A DNA stretch of 64,000 bases. Origin: Cyclobacteriaceae bacterium. Its GTDB lineage: Bacteria > Bacteroidota > Bacteroidia > Cytophagales > Cyclobacteriaceae. Of the stretch, positions 27,119 through 36,737 are shown in pieces. Position 1 is the stretch's first letter; every line of letters starts with the position of its first letter. Made by a program: the position numbers and the translations under genes. The stretch is taken from positions 124,001 to 188,000 of the forward strand of contig JAIBBC010000003.1 in the NCBI GenBank assembly GCA_019694875.1, read 5' to 3'. The notes under the pieces are model-generated. The model did not search any database. It was given only the letters and a program-made list of their open reading frames with translations, and was not told the origin of the DNA.

Positions 27119-28678
27119 TTAGGCCGATACTTGCTCGGCTGCCTGATCTTCGTAGCTGGTGGGCGCTACACCAAAATGTTTTTTGAACGACTTCGAAAAA
27201 TGTGAATAGTCGTTGAAACCAACCCGAATAGCAATCTGTGATACTGAGTCAACTTTATTGAGAATGAGACGGGCAGCAGTACGCAAGCGAATGCTCCGGA
27301 TCAGCTCGCTTGGCGGAAAACCGGTAATGGATTTGATTTTACGATGCAGACTGGCGCGACTCATATTCATTTCGGAAGCCATTTTTTCAACACCAAAGAG
27401 CGGATCGCTGATGTTGTCTTCCACCACCAACATTGCCCGCTTCAAAAGTTTTTGATCGTGTGATTCAAGTTTTTCCGATGAATCGGGAACAAGAGTAGCC
27501 TTGTATTTGTCTTCACTCTCTTTATACTGCCGCGTGAGGTAATCTATTTCCAGATTCAGCATTTCACGATTCTTTCGATAGCGATAACGCTGAAGCATAT
27601 AACCACCTATCGATAGCAGGATGAGCAGAATCAATGCAGCCAGCAAGATATTTTTCCACAGTGCCTGAATCTGCTTTTCGGTGTTCAACACCTGGATGCG
27701 CTGCTCTTTTAGCTGCAGGTCATGTTTTGCTTCGAGCTCCACGATTTGCCGGATCTTTGCCGAATTCAGCAGACTATCGCGAACAGCGTAATACTTGCGG
27801 AGATACACCACAGCCTCATCACCCTTGCCTTGCTGCAGCCGCACATCCACCAATCCGCCATATGCCTGACGAATCACTCGTCTTAGTCCCAACTCCCGCG
27901 CAAGCACCAATGCCGATTGAAGCGTTTGTTCTGCACCTTTCAGATCTTTCCCTTTTAGTTGTGCAATGCCGATGATACTGGTGATGGATGCTTCCGTAAT
28001 TTTATTACCTGTGTTCCTTGCAAGCCGAAGTGCTCGCTGATAATAGCTCATCGCGAGTTTTGAATTTTCGGGCGCATAAACTTCCCCGATGTTCGATATG
28101 ATTCGCGGAAAGTTAATGGAATCAACACCGTGTGTTGTACCCACTTCAAGCGCCTTATTGTAAAAGAATAGTGCACTGTCGGGCTTATCGGCCATGAACA
28201 AGATCACACCTTTCAAATTATAGATGCTGCAGAGCTGTTCCCAATCAGCGCCTTGCTGTGCCAACGCTTCAGCATGTTCAATAGCTTCGCGTGCCTTCTT
28301 TCGTTCGGCTATATCCATATAACCACGGGCGAGAATGTAGTAGCCCTCGGCTTCAGTGCGGGTCAACGTCTCCTGTTGAGCTATTTCAAGTGCGGCCATG
28401 GCCGATTCAATAGCAAGCTCGTTGTCGCCAAAGGTCCAGAAGCAAAATCCTTTTAACGTATTAGCGATAGCGATTCCTTTTTTATAGTCGAGTTCGCGTG
28501 CCAGACGCAGTGCCTCATCGGCATAGCGCAACGACCGATCGGGATTTGTCCACTGATACTTCTTACTGTTCTCAATAAGTTGCTGAACTTCAAGCGTATC
28601 ACTCCGGAAATCAGAAGCAGCCCGGCACAGGTTGGCTGATGAAAGCAATAGGATAACAGTGACGTAGCGCCAATTCAT
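27119..28678 (-). CDS. TPR-repeat AraC-family regulator
   Basis: 519 aa: signal peptide (to about residue 20), extracytoplasmic TPR repeats (about 30-300), a transmembrane helix (about 333-353), then a cytoplasmic AraC/XylS domain (about 410-512) with KMASEMNMSRASLHRKIKSITG and VSQIAIRVGFNDYSHFSKSFKKHFGVAPTSY split around other residues. It is therefore a membrane-spanning one-component sensor and transcription factor, a type common in Bacteroidota. No kinase or receiver is present. The ATG is at 28678, with a TACTTTTG box four bases away, so the message should be leaderless. Its targets are unknown; the giant protease is divergent and a natural candidate. Confidence 0.88.
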   Translation of the reverse strand: MNWRYVTVILLLSSANLCRAASDFRSDTLEVQQLIENSKKYQWTNPDRSLRYADEALRLARELDYKKGIAIANTLKGFCFWTFGDNELAIESAMAALEIAQQETLTRTEAEGYYILARGYMDIAERKKAREAIEHAEALAQQGADWEQLCSIYNLKGVILFMADKPDSALFFYNKALEVGTTHGVDSINFPRIISNIGEVYAPENSKLAMSYYQRALRLARNTGNKITEASITSIIGIAQLKGKDLKGAEQTLQSALVLARELGLRRVIRQAYGGLVDVRLQQGKGDEAVVYLRKYYAVRDSLLNSAKIRQIVELEAKHDLQLKEQRIQVLNTEKQIQALWKNILLAALILLILLSIGGYMLQRYRYRKNREMLNLEIDYLTRQYKESEDKYKATLVPDSSEKLESHDQKLLKRAMLVVEDNISDPLFGVEKMASEMNMSRASLHRKIKSITGFPPSELIRSIRLRTAARLILNKVDSVSQIAIRVGFNDYSHFSKSFKKHFGVAPTSYEDQAAEQVSA

Positions 28679-28682
28679 GCGG

Positions 28683-28690
28683 CAAAAGTA
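28683..28690 (-). promoter_or_regulatory. -7 box of the TPR-AraC gene, near-leaderless
   Basis: Minus strand TACTTTTG, four bases upstream of the ATG at 28678. Transcription would start in or next to the ATG. Confidence 0.5.
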
Positions 28691-28867
28691 AGAATATTAA
28701 AGCCCCGAGCCCTCCACCCGAAATTCGTACTGGGGGTAAAAATCTAAAAGCAGGCCTGTCCTGCGTTGTCGAGGCTAAATTCCGCCAAAAAATACTTGGG
28801 TAAACCTGACGTGGTTTTTCTTTATTCGGTTTTAATTCTAGTTAGCAAGTGAGGATTCATTATTTTT

Positions 28868-28875
28868 TATCTTTG
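28868..28875 (+). promoter_or_regulatory. -7 box of the S8 protease gene
   Basis: TATCTTTG matches the Bacteroidota -7 consensus exactly. It lies 19 bases downstream of the in-frame GTG at 28849, so that GTG cannot be on the transcript; the start is ATG 28906 or 28927. Confidence 0.6.
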
Positions 28876-28905
28876 ACATCTATAGAACTGCAGCCCCTTT
28901 GTAGC

Positions 28906-31900
28906 ATGAACTCTAAGTTGGTGAAAATGTCCATGGTTGGACGTAATCTTAAATTTTTCAACAGTTTTCTATTCTGTAAACTGTTTTGTCTTTTGATAAC
29001 TTTCCAGGCATTCGCTCAAAATGACACCGATCAATATGACGTGATCCACGTGAAGTTCAAAGAGGAATTTTTACCGGCTGAAAATGCTAAGTCGGCACGT
29101 TCAGGAATCACCAGCATGGATCTAATAAGCTCAAAGTATGCGGTGGTTAGCATGGAGCGGATTTTTCCCGAATCACCAAAGTTTGAGAAAGCGCACAGGG
29201 CCTACGGGCTTCATCTTTGGTACCGGCTCAAATTTCCAAAAGGCAGCGACACCACTCAAGCAATTTCAGAATATAAGTCTTTGGAATACTTCCACACGGT
29301 TGAAGTCTGTCGCCCGTATACGCCTGCGTGGGACCGGACAGCTAAAGCGGAACCATCCAAGGACATCACGCTTTCTTCGGGACCAAATGATCCCCAATAC
29401 AGATTTCAATGGCATTATAATAATACAGGACAAGATGGTGGTGTCATAGGAGCGGATATAAACGTTGTTAAAGCGTGGCGGGTTGAAACCGGCTCTCCGA
29501 ATGTAATTGTTGCTGTAATTGATGGTGGTGTAGATATAAATCACCCCGATCTTAAGAACGCCATTTGGCGGAACCCGGGGGAAATTGCCGGAAACGGTAT
29601 TGATGACGATCACAATGGTTATACGGATGACATTCATGGTTATGGGTTTGGCGATAGAACACCAACGATATATCCGGACTTGCACGGAACGCATGTTGCA
29701 GGAACAGTTGGGGCTGTTTCAAATAATGGCGTTGGCGTAGCGGGGGTTGCCGGTGGAAGCGGAACTGCTGATGGCGTAAGGATTATGTCGCTTGCGACTT
29801 TTGGTAGTTTTTCTGACGGCAATTTTGAAGCGGCAATGATTTATGCCGCGGACAATGGAGCGGTAATATCGCAAAACAGTTGGGGCGGTGGTTCGACCGC
29901 AATTGAAACAGCTATCGACTACTTTATAGCGCGCGCAGGTTTCGATAACTCGGATCTTAATTTTCCAAAAAACATCCAAACCGGTCCGATGGCGGGAGGT
30001 ATTGTAATTTTTGCTGCAGGAAACGATAATAAGTCAGATGCCCTTTTCGGTTACCCGGGATCATATCCCAAAGTTCTTGCTGTTGCTTCCACCAATCGCG
30101 CTGATATGAAGGCTGGAACATCAAATTATGGTAATTGGGTCGATATTGCTGCACCGGGTGATCATGTGCTAAGCACATTGCCCGATAGCGAATACGGTTA
30201 CTTATCCGGCACGTCTATGGCGTGTCCGCATGTGTCAGGCGTTGCCGCATTACTGATATCATATCTTCAGCAGCCAGGCCTGAAGCCAGCTGAAATACGA
30301 AATCGTCTTCTTGTATCTACGAGATCGATCGATACCGAAAATCCCGAATATATCGGCAAGCTCGGCTCTGGTCGTTTGAGCGCCTTTAACGCATTCGCTA
30401 AACGCGACCTGATTCCACCCGGTATGATTTCAGATTTGAAAATCATTGGCACAACAAGTACTTCAATGAAGTTTCAGTGGACTGCGCCCGGTGAGAGTGG
30501 AATGGAGGGTGGTCCGGTCGACAAATACGATGTACGAATTTCAGAAACACCGATTAACGAATCAAATTTTCATTTAGCAACGAAAGTCGATGCGCCCATA
30601 CCCGCTGCCCCGGGACAAATACAAACATGCGAAGCCATGTGGATTAGAAGCGGTGCAACATACTATGTCGCGATTAAGAGTACTGATGCTCTATATTTGA
30701 CATCAGCACTGTCCAATGTGCCATCTGCGGTTACTTTTCAGGTCGGGATTCTGGAGCCCAGCAACGTAGAACTTGACCTTACTATTCCTGCAGGCCGGGT
30801 AAGCACACGGCAAGTTGAACTGAATCACATCGACTTCGCAGGTATTAATGCTGAGCCATTCGACCTTCTCCTCGTTCTTGAAGACGGGCCAATACCTGTT
30901 TCGTTTCCACAAGAACATATTATCATCAATAAGGGTGAGACCAGACAATTAATGCTAACGTTCAACACCGAGGGTCTAACTCCTGGGGAATATTCTGGTT
31001 TTCTAAGAGGAATTCATAGAGGAACCTATTACTCTCTCGGCATATCCATAAAATTGACGGTAACTGCTCCTAACGGGCTTGGAATTCCACGCGATATCGA
31101 CTTAGGCAATCTGTTCGTAAATAGTACGCTTGATACAACAATTGTTCTTCACAACAACAACGAGATCGACCTTACCATTCAAAACATTCAGGCCAGTGAT
31201 AATCGGATAACGCTATCTGCTTCCCCGCCATTCACAATCGCACCGGGGGAAGATTTTCCGTTAACGGTGTCGGTTGTTAGTACTCAACTGGGGCTACTGG
31301 ATGATATATTGACGGTCCAGACGGACTTTACTGAAGATGAAACCGTTGACGTTCGGATTCACGGAAAATTTTTCGAAGTTCCTCCAATAACGGTCACTCC
31401 TTCATCAATTTCCACAACACTCTCTATAGGCGAACGGGAAACTATTGACGTTTTGATGACAAACAATGGGCAAAATTCTGTTTCATGGCATACAAATTAT
31501 CCAGCAACAGAAGCGGAAGCCGGCCTGTATCAATTTGTCGAGAAAGCTTCTGCTCCTGCCGATCTCACGGCATTATCATTCGATCCTGTGGGGGGATTTC
31601 TTTATGGCAAGGCCATGTATCTTTCAAATTTCTATCGTTACAATTTTGTAACGGACTCATGGTCAGCCGTAGCCCCGGGGCCAACGAACATTTTTGGCCA
31701 GGCCGCCTATCTGAACGGCAAGATTTACCATACCGGCCAAAAACTTGAGATTTACACCGTTTCATCTAATTCATGGTCATCTATAAATTATCCGGTCGCT
31801 GCGCCCTGCCGGACTATAACAACCGATGGACAGAATCTTTATTTGGCTTTTGACAAAATTTTGTATCGATACAATCCGATCAGTGATAGTTGGCTGCAGC

Positions 31901-34900
31901 TTGTCACATTTACAGGCGGTTATTCAACTGAACTTCGTTCTTTGAATTACTGGAATGGGATCATTTTTGCTGCCGATTATTCAGGGCTTTCGGGAGACGG
32001 AAACACTCCGTTGTACAAATACTTTATAAGCACGAACACTTGGGTGAGAAGCACAAACCTTGGAGGAAAAATTAACAGCAATGCTGCGATTGATCCTGTT
32101 GGTGAAAAATACATCGTATTTCGATATTATGCCTCAGGTCCGGGCACAGCATTTGATATTCGAAACCTCCGCGACAATTCGGAAGTTCAGCAGATAAAGC
32201 CATTTTCAAGTGATTTGAGTAGCTTGACATACTCCGAAAAACCGGGTTACACCGGGATTTATGCAACTAACGGTAAAAAGCTTTATAGATATCAAACAGC
32301 TGCGCAATCCTCTTCGTGGTTGTACACTACACCTGCTCAGGGAGAAATACCACCGGGTGGTTCTCAAGTGATGAGCGTAAAAGTCGGTTCAACGAATCTC
32401 GAGTCTGGAACACATGAGGCTGATATAAAGATATTAACAGTGAATGAAACAGTTTTCAGCTATATCCCTATTATCGCCACGGTCGCAAATGGGCCGCATG
32501 GGACATTGAGTTCTATTAGTGGAACTGTGGCTGAGACTGCGATCGGCTCCGCAGGACGTTCGAGTTCACCGAAACTAAGAAATACGGGCTCTTCTCCGCT
32601 AATTGTAAGTAGTGTTGAGGTTGATAATCCCAACTTTACGATTAGCCCGAGCACCTTCGCAGTACCACCCAGTGAGGCGCTAACATTACCACTGGTTTTT
32701 AAGCCGTTGACATCGGGCACATTTACAGGGACATTTACATTTCACACCAACGACCCGGATCACCCGGAATTCCATTATACGCTAACCGGAAAAGGAGTTC
32801 GATCAGAAATTCCACAAATCTTCCCTACGTCTATAGCGACATCTGTTTCGGCCGGAGATCGCGTTACAGAAAGTGTACAGATTAATAATACGGGCGAAAG
32901 CTCTCTATATCTTTCATTAGGCTCAGACAATCCCTGGATATCAAAGCCGAACGAAGAATACATTATAGAGGGTGGCGAATCTACTGTTGGAAAATTAATT
33001 CTAGACGCCGGAGGCAAGGCTTCGGGCCAGTTTCAAGGTATCGTGAATCTCTTCTATTTGGACTTCGCGATTGGTTCGTCTTATCTCGAAATTCCGGTAA
33101 CAATGAACGTTGTTGACGCCCCGGGAATAGCGTGCAGCTTTGATAGCATAAACTTCCAAAGTCGAACCATCGGAAGCTCCTACGATAGTACGCTTGTCAT
33201 AACTAACCAAGGAAGCTTGCCCCTGTTAATAACAGAAATTAGTTCCAGCAATCCTGCGTTCAGCATTTCTGCAAGCCTACCGCTTGAACTTAGTCCCGGT
33301 CAGAAATTTAACGCAATTGTTACATTCAATGCATCACAGGAGGGACTGCACACCGGGGTGCTATCGATCATGAGCAATGACCCTACCAATTCAACTTTTT
33401 CTCTATTTGTAAAGGGCTCCTCAGTAACAGAGGCACAGCTCGCTCTTTCCGCAGTTGAAATACACGAATCTGCCCTTACTGATCAAAGCAAATCGCAATC
33501 AATTCAATTTTCAAATCTTGGATCTGGTGAAATTTCCTGGAGGCTAACAAACGTGGTCGATGACTTTTCCACGTTCACACTGCTTGAACACTCACCCAAT
33601 TCTGGGTTTATCTCGCTTGCGACCGATCTTGAAACCGGGATGATTTACGGGCAATCTCCGCGCCTCGGAAACTTGTATGGATATGACCCAGCTACAAATA
33701 GCTGGTCTATTGTTGCAGGACGAGCGCCCGGCATCAATACATTTACGGCCGCAGAAACTGTGATTCTGGACGGTAAACTATACAGTTTTTTTGATTCTGA
33801 TCTGACAACGATTCACATCTATGACATTTCATCAAAAGAATGGGTGAAGACCAGTAATGTTATTAACAACGTTATTACTGCCGCTTGTACCGGTGATGGC
33901 GCGATATATTTTGCAAGTGGAGATGTTGTCAAAACTTTTTACCCCTTACTTTCATTATGGGTTAACTTACCGCGTTCTCCTTTTGGAGCCATTGATAATT
34001 TACAATTTTTTGACGGGGACCTGTATGCTCATGCAGGCGAGAGCAAGATTTTCGCGCGATATAATCTGGCCAGTAAAACTTGGCATTCAATGCAAGACGC
34101 TCCCGTAGCATTAGGCGCGTCAGGTGCTTTAGATCCAGTTGCTGGTCGCTACTGCACTATCAGTGCTGACGGGAAAGAATTCTTGGAATACGACATCCAC
34201 GTTGATAACTGGGCTGTTTTTGAAATCCCGTTGTTCGGCACAACCAATGGCGCTGTTACTTATGGCGGATCTAACAGCATTTATTTTAGCCAGGGAGATA
34301 ACAACTATGGGTTTGGAAAACGCACCTCACCGTCTTCAAACATTGGTTGGCTACGTGTTTCCCCTACTTCGGGAACGCTGCACGAATCAGAGAGTAAGAT
34401 CGTAAAACTTGAATTTAATTCCGCCGGGCTGAACACCGGACGTTATGAAACAATAATAGGAATAATTTCAAACGATATTGAAGAACCGAATCGTGAAATC
34501 CCGATCGTATTTGATGTTACCTACCCCGGTGCAGTGATAACTGTCCCGCAATTAATTTCCGATAACCTTGACAGGTTCACCACAATTTCAAAAACGTTGC
34601 GAATCGAAAACAAGGGCGGTGAGTCATTAACATGGAGTGTGCCAAATGTACTTCCGGAAGGTCTTACCCTCAATAAATCAAGCGGTATAATTACAGCAAA
34701 CGGATTTGACGAGATTACCGTAAGTTATATTTCGGGTTTTTCCTCACCGCGTGTTTTTAGCTACCCGCTGACTTTCGCCTCCAATGACAAGTTCGCTCCG
34801 CTGGTAAACACTCAATTATCATTCATTTCGAAAACAGCTTTGAATGGTGCACCTTATATAAATGAAGTGATTGACGACCGGACGGCACAATTTGGTGCTC

Positions 34901-35409
34901 CGCCGATTGAAATTTCTATCGCGAATCTCTTTTCTGATCCTGAAAACGACCCTATAACCTATTCAGTGAGTTCATCCAATGCGCAGGTAACGTCGGTAGC
35001 ACTGGAGGGAACTATGCTGAGAATGTTTTTATTCAAAGTCGGATCATCCGATATAACCATTACCGCATCGGACGGATTAGATACATATGCTTCTACCGAT
35101 TTCAAGGTGTCGGTTAATGAGTTGATAACTAACGTTGACCCCGAATTTTGGGAAAATCACATTAGGGCTTTCCCGAATCCATTCAATAATCAGTTCAGTA
35201 TTCAGTACACAGCTGTGCAACCTTCTTTTGTAAAGATTCAAATCTTCGATTCGAATGGAAAACTGGTTTGGATTTCCGAACGTTATGCGGAAGTCGAGGG
35301 TGAAAATCGAATAGCGGTTGTCACTGACCAGCTCAACTCAGGTATCTACCATTGTCGCCTTAGTCGTGCAAACGGAGAGACGGCAACAGTACGGGTCTTG
35401 AAGAAGTAG
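28906..35409 (+). CDS. Giant secreted S8 (subtilisin) protease with T9SS C-terminal domain
   Basis: About 2167 aa. A signal peptide ends near AFAQ. The S8 catalytic domain has D206 (VIDGGVDINHPDL), H260 (DLHGTHVAG), an Asn in VIFAAGNDN and S437 (SGTSMACPHVSG), all intact. After it come an FN3-like domain, then alternating Ig-like/ASH- and BACON-like modules and two kelch-like propeller stretches (about 870-1130 and 1560-1820). The last 80 residues carry AFPNPFNNQFSIQ and a terminal VRVLKK, a type A T9SS sorting domain, so it should be exported through the type IX system and attached to or released from the surface. Lower G+C than neighbours by eye. The ATG at 28906 is preferred because of the promoter at 28868; 28927 and 28933 are also possible. 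Confidence 0.9.
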   Translation: MNSKLVKMSMVGRNLKFFNSFLFCKLFCLLITFQAFAQNDTDQYDVIHVKFKEEFLPAENAKSARSGITSMDLISSKYAVVSMERIFPESPKFEKAHRAYGLHLWYRLKFPKGSDTTQAISEYKSLEYFHTVEVCRPYTPAWDRTAKAEPSKDITLSSGPNDPQYRFQWHYNNTGQDGGVIGADINVVKAWRVETGSPNVIVAVIDGGVDINHPDLKNAIWRNPGEIAGNGIDDDHNGYTDDIHGYGFGDRTPTIYPDLHGTHVAGTVGAVSNNGVGVAGVAGGSGTADGVRIMSLATFGSFSDGNFEAAMIYAADNGAVISQNSWGGGSTAIETAIDYFIARAGFDNSDLNFPKNIQTGPMAGGIVIFAAGNDNKSDALFGYPGSYPKVLAVASTNRADMKAGTSNYGNWVDIAAPGDHVLSTLPDSEYGYLSGTSMACPHVSGVAALLISYLQQPGLKPAEIRNRLLVSTRSIDTENPEYIGKLGSGRLSAFNAFAKRDLIPPGMISDLKIIGTTSTSMKFQWTAPGESGMEGGPVDKYDVRISETPINESNFHLATKVDAPIPAAPGQIQTCEAMWIRSGATYYVAIKSTDALYLTSALSNVPSAVTFQVGILEPSNVELDLTIPAGRVSTRQVELNHIDFAGINAEPFDLLLVLEDGPIPVSFPQEHIIINKGETRQLMLTFNTEGLTPGEYSGFLRGIHRGTYYSLGISIKLTVTAPNGLGIPRDIDLGNLFVNSTLDTTIVLHNNNEIDLTIQNIQASDNRITLSASPPFTIAPGEDFPLTVSVVSTQLGLLDDILTVQTDFTEDETVDVRIHGKFFEVPPITVTPSSISTTLSIGERETIDVLMTNNGQNSVSWHTNYPATEAEAGLYQFVEKASAPADLTALSFDPVGGFLYGKAMYLSNFYRYNFVTDSWSAVAPGPTNIFGQAAYLNGKIYHTGQKLEIYTVSSNSWSSINYPVAAPCRTITTDGQNLYLAFDKILYRYNPISDSWLQLVTFTGGYSTELRSLNYWNGIIFAADYSGLSGDGNTPLYKYFISTNTWVRSTNLGGKINSNAAIDPVGEKYIVFRYYASGPGTAFDIRNLRDNSEVQQIKPFSSDLSSLTYSEKPGYTGIYATNGKKLYRYQTAAQSSSWLYTTPAQGEIPPGGSQVMSVKVGSTNLESGTHEADIKILTVNETVFSYIPIIATVANGPHGTLSSISGTVAETAIGSAGRSSSPKLRNTGSSPLIVSSVEVDNPNFTISPSTFAVPPSEALTLPLVFKPLTSGTFTGTFTFHTNDPDHPEFHYTLTGKGVRSEIPQIFPTSIATSVSAGDRVTESVQINNTGESSLYLSLGSDNPWISKPNEEYIIEGGESTVGKLILDAGGKASGQFQGIVNLFYLDFAIGSSYLEIPVTMNVVDAPGIACSFDSINFQSRTIGSSYDSTLVITNQGSLPLLITEISSSNPAFSISASLPLELSPGQKFNAIVTFNASQEGLHTGVLSIMSNDPTNSTFSLFVKGSSVTEAQLALSAVEIHESALTDQSKSQSIQFSNLGSGEISWRLTNVVDDFSTFTLLEHSPNSGFISLATDLETGMIYGQSPRLGNLYGYDPATNSWSIVAGRAPGINTFTAAETVILDGKLYSFFDSDLTTIHIYDISSKEWVKTSNVINNVITAACTGDGAIYFASGDVVKTFYPLLSLWVNLPRSPFGAIDNLQFFDGDLYAHAGESKIFARYNLASKTWHSMQDAPVALGASGALDPVAGRYCTISADGKEFLEYDIHVDNWAVFEIPLFGTTNGAVTYGGSNSIYFSQGDNNYGFGKRTSPSSNIGWLRVSPTSGTLHESESKIVKLEFNSAGLNTGRYETIIGIISNDIEEPNREIPIVFDVTYPGAVITVPQLISDNLDRFTTISKTLRIENKGGESLTWSVPNVLPEGLTLNKSSGIITANGFDEITVSYISGFSSPRVFSYPLTFASNDKFAPLVNTQLSFISKTALNGAPYINEVIDDRTAQFGAPPIEISIANLFSDPENDPITYSVSSSNAQVTSVALEGTMLRMFLFKVGSSDITITASDGLDTYASTDFKVSVNELITNVDPEFWENHIRAFPNPFNNQFSIQYTAVQPSFVKIQIFDSNGKLVWISERYAEVEGENRIAVVTDQLNSGIYHCRLSRANGETATVRVLKK

Positions 35410-35458
35410 CATTTGGCCGTTTGCTGATCGCTTGCATCAATGTTAAAAAACTATAAAC

Positions 35459-35488
35459 GGGCTTACTGATACCAAAAAGCCCCTTTTC
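35459..35488 (+). terminator. Possible terminator of the protease gene
   Basis: GGGCTT (35459-35464) and AAGCCC (35477-35482) around a 12-base loop, followed by CTTTTCTT. Weak stem. Confidence 0.4.
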
Positions 35489-35535
35489 TTCTTGGCTCAT
35501 TCTTTGTTTTAATACGGTTATAAACGTTTTAATCT

Positions 35536-36693
35536 ATGAAAACACTTGGATTGAGAATGCTTGCTTTCTCCCTGCTGCTGGCAGGCGGAACGGCAGTTTG
35601 GGGTCAGGAACGTGACGCGGAAGTTCCGGGTGATTACTTTAGTCTTGAAGGTGCGCTTGAGCTATTCAAGAAATCGTCTTCCCCCGAAGAATTTGAACGC
35701 ATGCTGAATGCTGAAAACTCAAAGGTCAATAACCTTGACCTGAACGGTGACGGCTACATCGATTACCTCAGGGTGATTGATCGCACGAACGGCAACATCC
35801 ACACATTCACCATTCAATCGGTTATTTCCGATAACGAGTTGCAGGATGTTGCTGTAATTGAACTTGAGAAATTGGCAAATGGTAAAGCTGTATTGCAGAT
35901 TACCGGTGATGAAGATGTGTACGGAACGGAAACAATCATTGAACCCACGCAGGAAGTTCGCGTGAATGCCGGCACCACTACCGCCACTACTGTGGTAAAC
36001 GTTTGGACTTGGCCAGCGGTACAATATGTTTACGACCCGTATTATACAGTATGGGTTTCGCCCTGGGGTTGGTACTCGCGTCCGGTTTGGTGGGTAAGTT
36101 GGAGACCTGTTTCCTACTATCACTACTATTCATGGTGGCATCCGTACAGGCCTTACTATACCCGTTGCTATACGCATCGTGTGGTGTATGCAGATCATAT
36201 TTACCGTCCTTACCGCAGCACATCGGTGATCGTAACTAACAGGCATCGCACACAATTGGCCAGTTACCGGTCGAGTCATCGCAATGATGTTCGGCACGAC
36301 CGCTACAGCGATAACCGCGACAGAAGCAGGAGTAGCTATCGTTCAGACGGTTCCAGTCCCTCTGTAAGAACGCGTTCGCGGTCAGAAGCAACTGAAAACA
36401 CGCGCACCCGGTACGAAGCTCCTGCACGCAATCGTCAAACTACGCGGCCAGCATTTGAACGTCATGAATCAGGAAATCGCGATCGGCAGGTAGTGAATCG
36501 CCAATCAGGCCATAACTCGGAGCGAAGTGTACCGCGTGCGGAACGACAGCAATCACAGTGGAGATCAGGCGGAAATGTAAGCCGGCCCTCACAACAACGC
36601 TCCGCTCCGGTGATCAAGCAAGAGCGGGGTCATCAAAATGGTGGCGGCTCAAGAACATCACAACCAAGAGAACGCTCAAGGCGTTCGAGATAA
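35536..36693 (+). CDS. Secreted protein with W/Y-rich centre and R/S-rich tail
   Basis: 385 aa. A signal peptide ends WGQ (about 23). Residues 30-150 form a folded domain with an EF-hand-like loop NLDLNGDGYIDYLRV. Then about 160-225 is very rich in Trp and Tyr (VSPWGWYSRPVWWVSW), and the last 150 residues are Arg/Ser/Gln/His-rich and probably disordered, with strong positive charge. This resembles uncharacterised Bacteroidota envelope proteins. The basic tail could bind polyanions such as DNA, LPS or polysaccharide; that is inference. It is monocistronic, with its own terminator downstream. Confidence 0.72.
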   Translation: MKTLGLRMLAFSLLLAGGTAVWGQERDAEVPGDYFSLEGALELFKKSSSPEEFERMLNAENSKVNNLDLNGDGYIDYLRVIDRTNGNIHTFTIQSVISDNELQDVAVIELEKLANGKAVLQITGDEDVYGTETIIEPTQEVRVNAGTTTATTVVNVWTWPAVQYVYDPYYTVWVSPWGWYSRPVWWVSWRPVSYYHYYSWWHPYRPYYTRCYTHRVVYADHIYRPYRSTSVIVTNRHRTQLASYRSSHRNDVRHDRYSDNRDRSRSSYRSDGSSPSVRTRSRSEATENTRTRYEAPARNRQTTRPAFERHESGNRDRQVVNRQSGHNSERSVPRAERQQSQWRSGGNVSRPSQQRSAPVIKQERGHQNGGGSRTSQPRERSRRSR

Positions 36694-36698
36694 AAAAG

Positions 36699-36720
36699 GG
36701 AGGGTTCAACCCTCCTTTTT
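36699..36720. terminator. Bidirectional terminator
   Basis: GGAGGGT, loop TCA, ACCCTCC (36699-36715), with A- and T-tracts on either side. It ends the R/S-rich gene on plus and the REC-kinase on minus. Confidence 0.8.
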
Positions 36721-36737
36721 ATTTCATTACACAGTTA

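Noticed and set aside
28849-28905. Longer GTG start of the S8 protease
   Set aside because: A consensus -7 box (28868-28875) lies downstream of it, so it is not on the transcript.
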